Shown here piece by piece: positions 8,407 through 16,004 of a stretch of DNA of 64,000 nucleotides (the first letter of the stretch is position 1; each line of letters begins with the position of its first letter). The position numbers were made by a program, and so were the translations under genes. Under the pieces are notes generated by a model. That model saw only the letters and a list, made by a program, of their open reading frames with translations. It had not been told where the DNA came from and ran no database searches. The stretch is from Kitasatospora aureofaciens (GTDB lineage: Bacteria; Actinomycetota; Actinomycetes; Streptomycetales; Streptomycetaceae), in contig JODU01000009.1 of NCBI GenBank assembly GCA_000720845.1, positions 1 through 64,000 on the forward strand, read 5' to 3'.

Positions 8407-9288
8407 TCACAGGGCGCGCAGCAGCCGCCCGATCTCCATCTGCTCCGTCTCCAGCGGGTCGCCGTCCTCGACGTTCCACAGGCTGTTCTGCAGCACGCGG
8501 CCGAGGGACCAGGCGCGGGCCCGCTCCCGGTCGAGGCCGAGGACGTCGGTCATGGCGTCGAAGCGCCACCGGGTCTCGGCCGGGTCGTAGCGGTTGTCCA
8601 GGGCGGGCAGCAGGTCGAACCCGGGGTCGCCGGCCAGCGGCTTGGGGTCGATGGCCAGCCATGGCGCGCGGTCCGCGGCGAGGACGTTCTCGTAGTGCAG
8701 GTCCCAGTGCAGCAGCCGGTCGCCCGGCTCGTCGGCGACCTCGCGCACGGCCGCGGCGCAGTCGGCGACCAGACGCCGGTCCGCCGGGTCCGGGATGCGC
8801 TCCAGGGTGCCGGGCGTCCGCTCCAGCATGCCCCGCGCGATGTCCCCGAGGCGGCGCACGCCGGGCGGCGCGGGCGTCGCGGTGAGGTGTGCGAGCAGCC
8901 GGGCGATGACCAGGACGGCCTCGCGGGAGTCCTCGACGTGGCTGAGCATCCGGCCGGCGTCCAGGCGCTCCAGGAGCATGGTCCCGGTGGCCGCGTCGTG
9001 GTCGAGCAGCCGCACCGCGCCGTCCCCGCCCCACACCCGCAGGGCGATCGGCTCGCCCTCGGTCTCGTGGTCCAGGATCTGGAGCTTCAGCACGGCCTCG
9101 GTGCCGTCGGCGCGCACGACCGGCAGCACCAGCGCCGCCCACCCGTGCATCGACGGCCCGTCCAGCCGCAGCTCCCACCGCTCCAGGAACCCGGACGCCA
9201 GCGCGGGCAGTCCTTCGACGAAGGCCCGCCCCGCCTCCCCGTTGTACTTCGCCTGTGAGGCCGCGAGCCCCTCGGGTACGTCGATCAC
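8407..9288 (-). CDS. Aminoglycoside/hydroxyurea-type antibiotic kinase (APH-like)
   Basis: A 293-residue protein kinase-fold phosphotransferase. The catalytic loop is HWDLHYENVL and the metal-binding segment is IDPKPLAGDPGFDLLP, the arrangement seen in streptomycin 6-kinase and related antibiotic kinases. An N-lobe lysine is in AVLKLQ, with a following helix acid in GEPIALRVW. Length is normal. Start is GTG at 9288. It converges on the LuxR gene with 25 bases between stops and has no obvious partner in a biosynthetic cluster, so the substrate is unknown; many chromosomal members are housekeeping or cryptic. Confidence 0.85.
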   Translation of the reverse strand: MIDVPEGLAASQAKYNGEAGRAFVEGLPALASGFLERWELRLDGPSMHGWAALVLPVVRADGTEAVLKLQILDHETEGEPIALRVWGGDGAVRLLDHDAATGTMLLERLDAGRMLSHVEDSREAVLVIARLLAHLTATPAPPGVRRLGDIARGMLERTPGTLERIPDPADRRLVADCAAAVREVADEPGDRLLHWDLHYENVLAADRAPWLAIDPKPLAGDPGFDLLPALDNRYDPAETRWRFDAMTDVLGLDRERARAWSLGRVLQNSLWNVEDGDPLETEQMEIGRLLRAL

Positions 9289-9337
9289 ACCACCGGACGC
9301 TACCGTCGGGCGCCCGCGCGGTCACGCGGATATCCGC

Positions 9338-10912
9338 TCAGCCCACCGGCTCCCGCACCGCCCGGTCCGCCGGCACCCCGTGCTTGGGCGCCTTGGCCGT
9401 CACCATCACCCCGGCGACCACCGCGGCCAGCAGCATGACCCCGGCGGCCACCCAGATGGCGACCGTGTACCCGTGCACGATCCCCTCCCGGACGATCAGC
9501 TCCCGCTGGGAGGGATCGGTGAGGTGTGCGGTGATCCACGACGCGCTGGTGCTGGTCGCGATGGTGTTGAGCAGCGCCGTGCCGATCGAGCCGCCCACCT
9601 GCTGCGAGGTGTTGACCGTCGCCGAGGTCACGCCGGAGTCCTTCGGGGCGACCCCCGCGGTGGCCGTGGAGAACACCGGCATGAAGGTCAGGCCCATGCC
9701 GAGGCCCATCAGGAGCAGCGCCGGGAGGATCTCGGAGACGTACTCCGAGTGCACGGTGATCCGGGTGAGGATCACCATGCCGCCGGAGGCGAGGAGCATG
9801 CCGGGGACCATCAGCATGCGCGGGCCCACGTGCGGCAGCAGCCGGGCCGAGATCTGGGTGGAGCCCACGACGATCGCGGCGGTCAGCGGCAGGAAGGCCA
9901 GGCCGGTCCGCACGGGGGAGTAGCCGAGGATGACCTGGAGGTAGTAGGTCATGAACAGGAACAGCCCGAACATGCCGATGACCGCCAGCATCATCGTCAG
10001 GAAGCAGCCCGCGCGGTTGCGCTCCCGGATGACGTGCAGCGGCAGCAGGGGCGTCGGCGCCCGGGTCTGCCACCACACGAAGGTGGCCAGGAGGACCACG
10101 GCCAGCCCGAACAGGGCCAGGACCAGCGGGTCGGTCCAGCCGCGCGGCTGGGCCTCGCTGAAGCCGTAGACGAGGGCGACGAGACCGCCGCAGCCGAGGA
10201 CCACCCCGGGCACGTCGAGACGGGCGTCGGCGTGCCCGGGCCGGTCGTGCAGCAGCGCGAACGCGCCGATCACCGCGACGATCGCGATGGGGATGTTGAC
10301 GTACAGGCACCAGCGCCAGTTCAGGTACTCGGTGAGCACGCCGCCGACGATGAAGCCGATCGCGGAGCCGCTGCCCGCCAGCGCGCCGTAGATGCCGAAG
10401 GCCTTCCCGCGCTCCTTCGGGTCGGTGAAGGTCGTCGTCAGCAGGGACAGCGCGGACGGTGCGAGGACGGCGGCGAAGACGCCCTGGAGGGCGCGGGCGC
10501 CGAAGAGCATCGCCGAGGTCGTGGCGGCGCCGCCGATCGCGGAGGCGGCGGCGAAGCCGATCAGCCCGATGACGAAGGTGCGTTTGCGTCCCACCAGGTC
10601 CGCGACCCGCCCGCCGAGCAGCAGCAGACCGCCGAACGCGAGGGTGTAGGCGGTGATCACCCACTGCCGGTTGGCGTCGGACATGTCCAGGTCGCGCTGG
10701 GCCGAGGGCAGCGCGATGTTCACGATGGTCGCGTCGAGGACGACCATCAGCTGGGCCAGCGCGATCACCACCAGCCCCCACCAACGGCGGGGGTCGGCCT
10801 CCGCGGATGCGGCGGGTCCACCTGTCCGGGAGCCACTCATCTGGCCAGAAGACCACGGTTCGGGATGGGTCGCATCCTGGTGCGCGGACCCGTGCCGCTC
10901 CTCGTCGGTCAT
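9338..10912 (-). CDS. MFS drug:proton antiporter, DHA2 (14-TM) family
   Basis: A 524-residue protein beginning MTDEERHGS, with about 14 hydrophobic segments. Motif A (GGRVADLVGRKRTF) follows TM2, and the DHA2 signature LDATIVNIALPSAQ occurs in TM1. Members export antiseptics and antibiotics. The ATG at 10912 overlaps the stop of the upstream quinone oxidoreductase (ATGA), so the two are co-translated; the much longer open frame upstream of this start is only the oxidoreductase gene read in another frame. No linked regulator is obvious. Confidence 0.92.
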   Translation of the reverse strand: MTDEERHGSAHQDATHPEPWSSGQMSGSRTGGPAASAEADPRRWWGLVVIALAQLMVVLDATIVNIALPSAQRDLDMSDANRQWVITAYTLAFGGLLLLGGRVADLVGRKRTFVIGLIGFAAASAIGGAATTSAMLFGARALQGVFAAVLAPSALSLLTTTFTDPKERGKAFGIYGALAGSGSAIGFIVGGVLTEYLNWRWCLYVNIPIAIVAVIGAFALLHDRPGHADARLDVPGVVLGCGGLVALVYGFSEAQPRGWTDPLVLALFGLAVVLLATFVWWQTRAPTPLLPLHVIRERNRAGCFLTMMLAVIGMFGLFLFMTYYLQVILGYSPVRTGLAFLPLTAAIVVGSTQISARLLPHVGPRMLMVPGMLLASGGMVILTRITVHSEYVSEILPALLLMGLGMGLTFMPVFSTATAGVAPKDSGVTSATVNTSQQVGGSIGTALLNTIATSTSASWITAHLTDPSQRELIVREGIVHGYTVAIWVAAGVMLLAAVVAGVMVTAKAPKHGVPADRAVREPVG

Positions 10913-11889
10913 GGCTCCAGGACCACCTTTCCGGTCGTCCCCCGGTTCTCCAGGGCGCGGTGCGCGGCGGCGGCGTCGGCGAGCGGGAAGCGCCGCACGG
11001 CTGGGATGAGCCGCCCCTCGGCGGCCTCGGCGAGGGCCCGCAGTTCGAGGGTGCGCATGGGGTCGGTGCCGCCCGCCTTCGCCATCATCACCGGGCCCAG
11101 CACCTGCTGGGAGACGCCGTCGACGAGGTAGGGGGTGCCGTCGTGCAGGCCCTCGCCCGACCAGCCGAAGACCAGGTGCCGGCCGCCGGGTCCGAGCAGG
11201 GCGACCGCCTCGCGCGCCACGTCCCCGCCCACGCCGTCGAAGACGACGGTGGCCGCCCTGCCGCCCAGGTGGGCGCGGACCTTCGCCGGCCATCCGGAAT
11301 CCCGGTAGTCGACGGCGAGGTCGGCGCCGTTCGCGGCGACGAGCGCGGTCTTCTCCGGGCCGCCGGCGAGCCCGACCACGGTGGCGCCCGCGTTCTTCGC
11401 GTACTGCACCAGCAGCGTGCCGATGCCGCCCGCGGCGGCCGGGACCACGGCCACCGAACCGGGACCCAGCTCGGCGAACTGCAGGATCCCCATCGCCGTA
11501 CGACCGGTGCCGATCATGGCGACGGCCTGGGCGAAGTCCAGGTTCGCGGGGATCTCGTGGACGCGGGCGACGTCGGTGACGGCGAGTTCGGCGTAACCCC
11601 CGGGGGCGAAGCCGAGGTGGGCGACCACGCGCCTGCCCAGCCAGCTCTCCGGTGTGCCCGCGCCGAGGGCGTCGACGACGCCGGCCACCTCGCGGCCGGG
11701 GACCGTGGGCAGTTCGGGAAGCGCGGGCGCCGGGCCCCGGACTCCCGCGCGCAGTGCGGTGTCCAAGAGGTGGACGCCCGCCGCGCGGACGGCGACGCGG
11801 ACCTGGCCGGGTCCCGGCTCCGGGTCCTCCACCTCGTCCAGGACGAGGTTGCCGGCCGGGCCGAAGGCGTGCAGACGGATGGCGTGCAT
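10909..11889 (-). CDS. Zinc-independent NADPH:quinone oxidoreductase (MDR family)
   Basis: A 326-residue medium-chain dehydrogenase/reductase. The N-terminal GroES-like domain (MHAIRLHAFGPAG) is followed by the nucleotide-binding domain with VVPAAAGGIGTLLVQYAK and VVFDGVGGDVAREA. The catalytic zinc ligands of alcohol dehydrogenases are absent, which fits quinone or enone reduction. ATG at 11889 is preceded by CTGGGGGACC; an upstream in-frame start at 11940 would add a tail not typical of the family. The stop overlaps the MFS start, pairing an oxidoreductase with an exporter. Confidence 0.9.
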   Translation of the reverse strand: MHAIRLHAFGPAGNLVLDEVEDPEPGPGQVRVAVRAAGVHLLDTALRAGVRGPAPALPELPTVPGREVAGVVDALGAGTPESWLGRRVVAHLGFAPGGYAELAVTDVARVHEIPANLDFAQAVAMIGTGRTAMGILQFAELGPGSVAVVPAAAGGIGTLLVQYAKNAGATVVGLAGGPEKTALVAANGADLAVDYRDSGWPAKVRAHLGGRAATVVFDGVGGDVAREAVALLGPGGRHLVFGWSGEGLHDGTPYLVDGVSQQVLGPVMMAKAGGTDPMRTLELRALAEAAEGRLIPAVRRFPLADAAAAHRALENRGTTGKVVLEP

Positions 11890-11949
11890 GACGGTCCCCC
11901 AGGGGAAGAGTGCGCTGCTGCGGACTGCTGTGGGCCCCACCCAACGACC

Positions 11950-13110
11950 TCAAGCGTGCTTGAGGTCAAGCTCGCGCCGGCCGAGGGCGAGGGAGACCGC
12001 CGTCAGGGCGCTGTTGAAGGAGACCTCGGAGAGCAGACCGGGCGAGGCGACCTGGTCACCGGCGAGGTAGACGCCGTCACCGCGGTCGACGGCGGGCCGG
12101 TCGCGCCAGGTGGTGCCCGGCAGGTCGACGGCGCCGGTACGGCCGTTCGCGACCGCGTCGCGCCGCCAGGTCAGCCGCTCGCGCCAGCGGGGGAAACCGA
12201 GGTCGAGCAACTGCTCGGCCCGTGCGGCGCCGTCGGCCTTCGACTCGTGGGGGGCGAGCGGGATCTGGCCCTGGATCAGCTGCTCGCCCGCGGGCGCGAG
12301 CGTGCGGTCCTGCGCCGTGAACCGCTCGATCCACCCCGGCGCGTCCAGGTCGGAGACGGCGAAGGCGTCGCCGCGCCGGGTCCGTACGGCCAGGTCGACG
12401 AGGGCGGTGCGGCCGCTCGGCCAGGTCAGCGAGGGGTCGTCCAGCAGGCGGCGGGCCGCGTCGAGGGAGGTGGCGACGATGACGGGGGTGTCGGTGGGCA
12501 GCGTGTCCACGCGGGAGACCGTCTCCATCCGGACCCCGAGGTTCCAGGCCAGGGCGGCCATCCGGTCCACGACCCCGCCCCAGCCGCCGCGCGGGTAGTG
12601 CGCCTCGGGCGGCAGCTTGGCGGCCCGCCGCAGCCGCTCCTGCACGAAGGCGGCGGACAGCGAGCCCGGATCGTGGTGGAACAGGGCGACGGCGCAGTAG
12701 TGGGCGGCGGCCCGGGCGCCCTCCTCGCCCGCGATCCCCGTCGCCCAGGTCAGGAAGTCGGTGTCGACGGGCGCCGGCCCGACGCCCCGGCGCAGCAGCT
12801 TCAGCATGGCGAACGGCGGGGTGCGGCGCAGCGCTCCCCGGTGGCGCAGCCGCAGCCGGGCGGCCTCCAGCGGAGGGATGGGAGCGAGCGGGCCGATCAG
12901 GTCGCGCCGGCGCAGCCAGGCCCAGTGCGGGCCGCCGTTGTAGAGGGCGTGCGGGCCGTCGTTGGTCCGGTAGGGGCCGTCGGCGGTGCGGGCCCGGCCG
13001 CCGAGCGTGTGGTGGGCCTCGTGGACGGTGACCTCGGCGCCCGCCTCGGCGGCGGTGATGGCCGCGGTCAGTCCGGCGAAGCCGCCGCCGATGACGGTGA
13101 TGCGATGCAT
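11950..13110 (-). CDS. FAD-dependent amine-oxidase/phytoene-desaturase-like oxidoreductase
   Basis: A 386-residue flavoprotein. The N-terminal Rossmann motif is ITVIGGGFAGLTAAITAAEAG with an acidic residue in VTVHEAHHTLGGRA, and the C-terminal FAD motif is GVYLAGDQVASPGLLSEVS. This is the NAD(P)-binding Rossmann/amine-oxidase superfamily; the substrate cannot be read from sequence. The ATG at 13110 follows GAGGGAG; the longer frame upstream is mostly arginine/proline and unlikely to be used. No carotenoid genes are nearby, so a carotenoid role is not supported. Confidence 0.85.
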   Translation of the reverse strand: MHRITVIGGGFAGLTAAITAAEAGAEVTVHEAHHTLGGRARTADGPYRTNDGPHALYNGGPHWAWLRRRDLIGPLAPIPPLEAARLRLRHRGALRRTPPFAMLKLLRRGVGPAPVDTDFLTWATGIAGEEGARAAAHYCAVALFHHDPGSLSAAFVQERLRRAAKLPPEAHYPRGGWGGVVDRMAALAWNLGVRMETVSRVDTLPTDTPVIVATSLDAARRLLDDPSLTWPSGRTALVDLAVRTRRGDAFAVSDLDAPGWIERFTAQDRTLAPAGEQLIQGQIPLAPHESKADGAARAEQLLDLGFPRWRERLTWRRDAVANGRTGAVDLPGTTWRDRPAVDRGDGVYLAGDQVASPGLLSEVSFNSALTAVSLALGRRELDLKHA

Positions 13111-13273
13111 GACTCGGGTTCTCCCTCGGGTCGGGGTCGCGGTCGGGTCGCCTGCGCGGCGCCTGTCTGCCCCTACGACGGTCGAAGGGGTGCCGGATGT
13201 GACATGCGGCCGGGAGAAGTGACGTCTGCGCAGGCCGGCGCGGGTTGTCAGTGGCGGGGTGCACCATGGGGCC

Positions 13274-13978
13274 ATGGCGAGGAGAGCGGCGGGGACGGCG
13301 GGCGGGCGCGGCACGACGGCGGTGCGCGGGGCGCGGCGCCCGGAGCTGCGGCTGCCGCCGCTGGAGGCACCCGAGGACGGCGGCGCGCTGGAGCCGGACG
13401 GGGACTACGACGCGCTGGAGTTCCGGGAGACGGACCTCACCGGCCAGGACGGCGCGGGCGCCCGCTTCATGGACTGCGCGCTGACGGGCTGCGCACTGGA
13501 CGAGGCGTCGCTGCCCCGGGCCCGGCTGCTCGACACCCGCCTCACCGGTGTACGGGGCGTCGGCACGGACCTCGCGGAGGCGACCCTGCGCGACGTCGAG
13601 CTGCTCGACGCCCGCCTCGGCGGCACCCAGCTGCACGGCGCCGTCCTGGAGCGGGTCCTGATCCGGGGCGGCAAGATCGACTACCTGAACCTGCGCCGGG
13701 CCCGCCTCAAGGACGTCGTCTTCGAGAGCTGCGTCCTGGTCGAGCCGGACTTCGGGGGCGCCCGCCTGGAGCGGGTCGAGTTCGTGGACTGCGCCTTGAA
13801 GCAGGCGGACCTGAGCGCGGCCACCCTGGTCGACGTCGACCTGCGCGGCGCCGCTCCGCTGGAGCTGGCCCGCGGTGTGGACCGGCTCTCGGGCGCGGTG
13901 ATCAGCCCGGCCCAGCTCCTCGACCTGGCTCCGGTGCTCGCGGCGGAGCTGGGCGTGCGGGTGCTGGCTCAGGGGTAG
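13274..13978 (+). CDS. Pentapeptide-repeat protein
   Basis: About 234 residues from ATG 13274 (a GTG at 13259 would add MHHGA). The middle and C-terminal parts are pentapeptide repeats of the A(D/N)LxX type, for example DLAEATLRDVELLDARL and CALTGCALDEASLPRARLLD, forming a right-handed quadrilateral helix. The N-terminal 35 residues are basic and unstructured. Such proteins can mimic DNA (gyrase protection) or be scaffolds; nothing here decides. It diverges from the FAD oxidoreductase. Confidence 0.85.
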   Translation: MARRAAGTAGGRGTTAVRGARRPELRLPPLEAPEDGGALEPDGDYDALEFRETDLTGQDGAGARFMDCALTGCALDEASLPRARLLDTRLTGVRGVGTDLAEATLRDVELLDARLGGTQLHGAVLERVLIRGGKIDYLNLRRARLKDVVFESCVLVEPDFGGARLERVEFVDCALKQADLSAATLVDVDLRGAAPLELARGVDRLSGAVISPAQLLDLAPVLAAELGVRVLAQG

Positions 13979-13993
13979 GGCGGGTGCGGCGGA

Positions 13994-14722
13994 TCACGAG
14001 TGGGCGCGTGCTTCGGTCAGGGCCCGCTGCCCGAGGCCGCCGAACAGCACCGTCGTGGTGGCGGCCAGGACGTCGTCCCGGCCGATGGTCCGCCGGTCCC
14101 CCGTGCGGGTGGACAGGGCCCCGAGGACATCCTTGGGGAACGGGGGCGCGGCCGCTTCGTCCGGCGTCCCCTGGACGACCGCACCGAAGCGTTCGACCCC
14201 GCCCTCGCGGACGACCAGCGCCGCGTCCCGGGCGAGGTCCGTCAGGAACACGCTCGCGATGCCGTCCAGGTCGCGGACCATCACGGGGACGGCCGTCGTC
14301 CCCCGGCTCCGCAGCAGCCTCCTGACCCCCGCCTCGAACCTGTGGGCGCCGGCCACGGCACTCGGTGTGCGCGTCCCGCTGCGCCCGCGAGCGGGCACGA
14401 CGGCACCTTCGGCGTCGTACAGGACACCGGTCAGGGCGCGGAACGTCGGGCTGTGGCCGTACCACTTGGTCCCCACCTCCAGCTCGACGTTCCGGTCGAT
14501 CGCCTTCAGAAGGTCCCCGGGAACCAGCTTCTTCCGGGACTCCTCCTCCGCCGCCCTCCTCGCGCCGTCGACGATCTCCGTCAGCACGGTCCGCGTCACC
14601 GACGCGGCGGCCCGGGCGGCCGGCCGGGAGACGTGCAGCGGGGTCACGTCCCTGAACACCGCTTTGACGAGAGCGGGCTGGAACGGCGGGACGTCCGTGA
14701 GCGGGGCGGTCGGGTGGCCCAT
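13994..14722 (-). CDS. Histone-fold doublet protein (two histone-like domains), candidate
   Basis: A 242-residue protein starting MGHPTAPL. Residues 14-80 read as a histone fold: a short helix (PALVKAVFRDV), a loop, a long amphipathic helix (SRPAARAAASVTRTVLTEIV to RAAEEE), then RKKLVPGDLLKAIDRNVEL, which resembles the loop 2/helix 3 of H2A/H2B. Residues 127-226 repeat the pattern: FEAGVRRLLRSRGTTAVPV, DLDGIASVFLTDLARDAALV, and RRTIGRDDVLAATTTVLFG, strikingly like H4 (xAIRRLARRGG, then VFLENVIRDAV, then KRKTVTAMDVVYALKR), but with an enlarged loop 2 of about 35 residues. The ATG follows the upstream stop by four bases, so the pair is an operon. The histone assignment comes from motif reading only; no DNA-binding evidence. 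Confidence 0.8.
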   Translation of the reverse strand: MGHPTAPLTDVPPFQPALVKAVFRDVTPLHVSRPAARAAASVTRTVLTEIVDGARRAAEEESRKKLVPGDLLKAIDRNVELEVGTKWYGHSPTFRALTGVLYDAEGAVVPARGRSGTRTPSAVAGAHRFEAGVRRLLRSRGTTAVPVMVRDLDGIASVFLTDLARDAALVVREGGVERFGAVVQGTPDEAAAPPFPKDVLGALSTRTGDRRTIGRDDVLAATTTVLFGGLGQRALTEARAHS

Positions 14723-14726
14723 GCGC

Positions 14727-15227
14727 TCAGGACACCCGCGGGAAGCGGGACTGGAGGGTCCAGATCGCCGGGTTGTCCGCCAGGTCCTCGTGCAGGTCGG
14801 TGAGGTCGGCGAGCAGGTCGTGCAGGAAGTCCCGGGCCTCGCGGCGCAGTTCGGTGTGGGAGAAGGACAGCGGGGGCTCGTCCGCCGGCAGCCACTCCGC
14901 CTCGATGTCGACCCAGCCGAAGCGGCGCTCGAAGAGCAGGCGGTCGGTGGACTCGGTGAAGTCCAGCTCCGCCCGCTGCGGCCGGGCGGCCCGGGAGCCC
15001 GCCGGGTCCCGGTCGATGTGCTCCACGATGTCGCACAGCGCCCAGGCGAAGTCGAGCACCGGCACCCATCCCCAGGCTGTGGACAGCTCCCGGTCCGCCT
15101 TGGTGTCGGCGAGGTACACGTCCCCGCAGAACAGATCGTGCCGCAGGGCGTGGACGTCCGCGCGCCGGTAGTCCGTCTGCGGCGGGTCCGGGAAGCGGGT
15201 GGAGAGGGCGTAGCCGATGTCGAGCAC
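14727..15227 (-). CDS. Conserved hypothetical protein, partner of histone-fold gene
   Basis: About 166 residues from GTG 15227, the first possible start after an in-frame stop, though it has no good ribosome site. The protein is acidic and tryptophan-rich (AWGWVPVLDFAWALCDIVEHID, FGWVDIEAEWLPADEPPL) with a C-terminal helical segment of repeated DL residues. I do not recognise the family; its size and composition recall actinobacterial SMI/immunity-like or DUF families of unknown role. It is read immediately before the histone-fold gene with a four-base gap, so the two products probably act together. Confidence 0.7.
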   Translation of the reverse strand: MLDIGYALSTRFPDPPQTDYRRADVHALRHDLFCGDVYLADTKADRELSTAWGWVPVLDFAWALCDIVEHIDRDPAGSRAARPQRAELDFTESTDRLLFERRFGWVDIEAEWLPADEPPLSFSHTELRREARDFLHDLLADLTDLHEDLADNPAIWTLQSRFPRVS

Positions 15228-15296
15228 GCAGGTGATGGTGTCACGGACCCGGAACGGCCCGCGCCCCGCGCCCCCACCGGTCCCCGGCGCGCACCG

Positions 15297-15896
15297 TCAG
15301 GCCGGTGACGTGGCGCGGCGGACCGCGTCGCGGAGCAGGGCGCGCCGGCGTTCGTGCACGTCCTCGGGCTCGTCGGCGGTCGCCGCGTAGACGTTGCTGA
15401 CCGGGGACCAGGCCATGGACATGGCGATGACGAGGGCCAGCACGTCGAACGGGTCGCCGGGCCGCACCCGGCCCGCCGCCTGGGCCTCGGCGACGGCCCG
15501 GAGCTTGGCGTCGTCGCGGCGGTCGGCGTCGTCGACCAGGTGCCCCGCAGGACGCCGCTCCAGCCGCGCCCAGGTGGCCAGCCGGATGAGGTCGGGACGG
15601 CGCAGATACTCGTCGTAGAGGCGCACGGCCCAGTCCGCGAGATCGTCGGCGTCGATCGGCACGACGTTCACGATGCGGTCCAGCGAGCCGAAGAAGATCG
15701 CGTCGAACAGCCCGTCCTTGCTGCCGAAGTACGCGTAGAGCTGTGCCTTGTTGGTGTGCGCGGCGGCCACGATCCGCTCGACGCGCGCCCCGGCGATCCC
15801 GTGTTCGGCGAACTCCCGGGTCGCGACGTCCAGGATGCGCCGGTGGGTGGCGGCTCCGCGAGAGGTCAGGGGCTGGTCGGGGGTGCGGTCGGGCAT
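15297..15896 (-). CDS. TetR-family transcriptional regulator
   Basis: A 199-residue regulator starting MPDRTPDQPLTSRG. The HTH covers residues about 20-65 (RRILDVATREFAEHGIAGA, then KAQLYAYFGSKDGLF); the C-terminal ligand domain is typical. The ATG at 15896 is chosen over a TTG at 15920 because family proteins begin shortly before the first helix. It diverges from a zinc alcohol dehydrogenase, and the 108-base gap holds two related palindromes, so it most likely represses that gene and itself. Confidence 0.9.
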   Translation of the reverse strand: MPDRTPDQPLTSRGAATHRRILDVATREFAEHGIAGARVERIVAAAHTNKAQLYAYFGSKDGLFDAIFFGSLDRIVNVVPIDADDLADWAVRLYDEYLRRPDLIRLATWARLERRPAGHLVDDADRRDDAKLRAVAEAQAAGRVRPGDPFDVLALVIAMSMAWSPVSNVYAATADEPEDVHERRRALLRDAVRRATSPA

Positions 15897-15917
15897 CTCC
15901 GCAGAATATCCCACGCT

Positions 15918-15937
15918 CAAACAGAACAGTTGGTTTG
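15918..15937. promoter_or_regulatory. Inverted repeat, candidate TetR operator 1
   Basis: CAAAC-N10-GTTTG centred on agaacagttg, just upstream of the TetR start. It shares ctcaaa and gaacagt with the second site 50 bases away, which supports both being bound by the same protein. Confidence 0.5.
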
Positions 15938-15968
15938 CCTGATGCCGCGAGGACGCCTACGCTCAAAT

Positions 15969-15986
15969 AGACCGAACAGTCTGTCT
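15969..15986. promoter_or_regulatory. 18-bp palindrome, candidate TetR operator 2
   Basis: AGACCGAACAGTCTGTCT reads as AGACnGAnnnnTCnGTCT, a near-perfect palindrome typical of TetR operators. It ends 18 bases before the ADH start codon, so binding would block transcription or initiation. Confidence 0.65.
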
Positions 15987-16004
15987 GGAGAGTCGGGGAG
16001 AGCC

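Noticed and set aside
9338..13110. Antibiotic biosynthesis cluster suggested by kinase, exporter and oxidoreductases
   Set aside because: No synthase or other assembly genes lie between them, and the surroundings are core genes.
11950..13110. Carotenoid biosynthesis gene (phytoene desaturase)
   Set aside because: The FAD motifs fit the broad amine-oxidase superfamily and no other crt-type gene is nearby, so the specific name is not justified.
10807..14325. Plus-strand frame of about 1170 codons across four genes
   Set aside because: It covers recognisable minus-strand genes (oxidoreductase, FAD enzyme) and the real pentapeptide gene in another frame, and its translation is low-complexity Arg/Gly/Ala.
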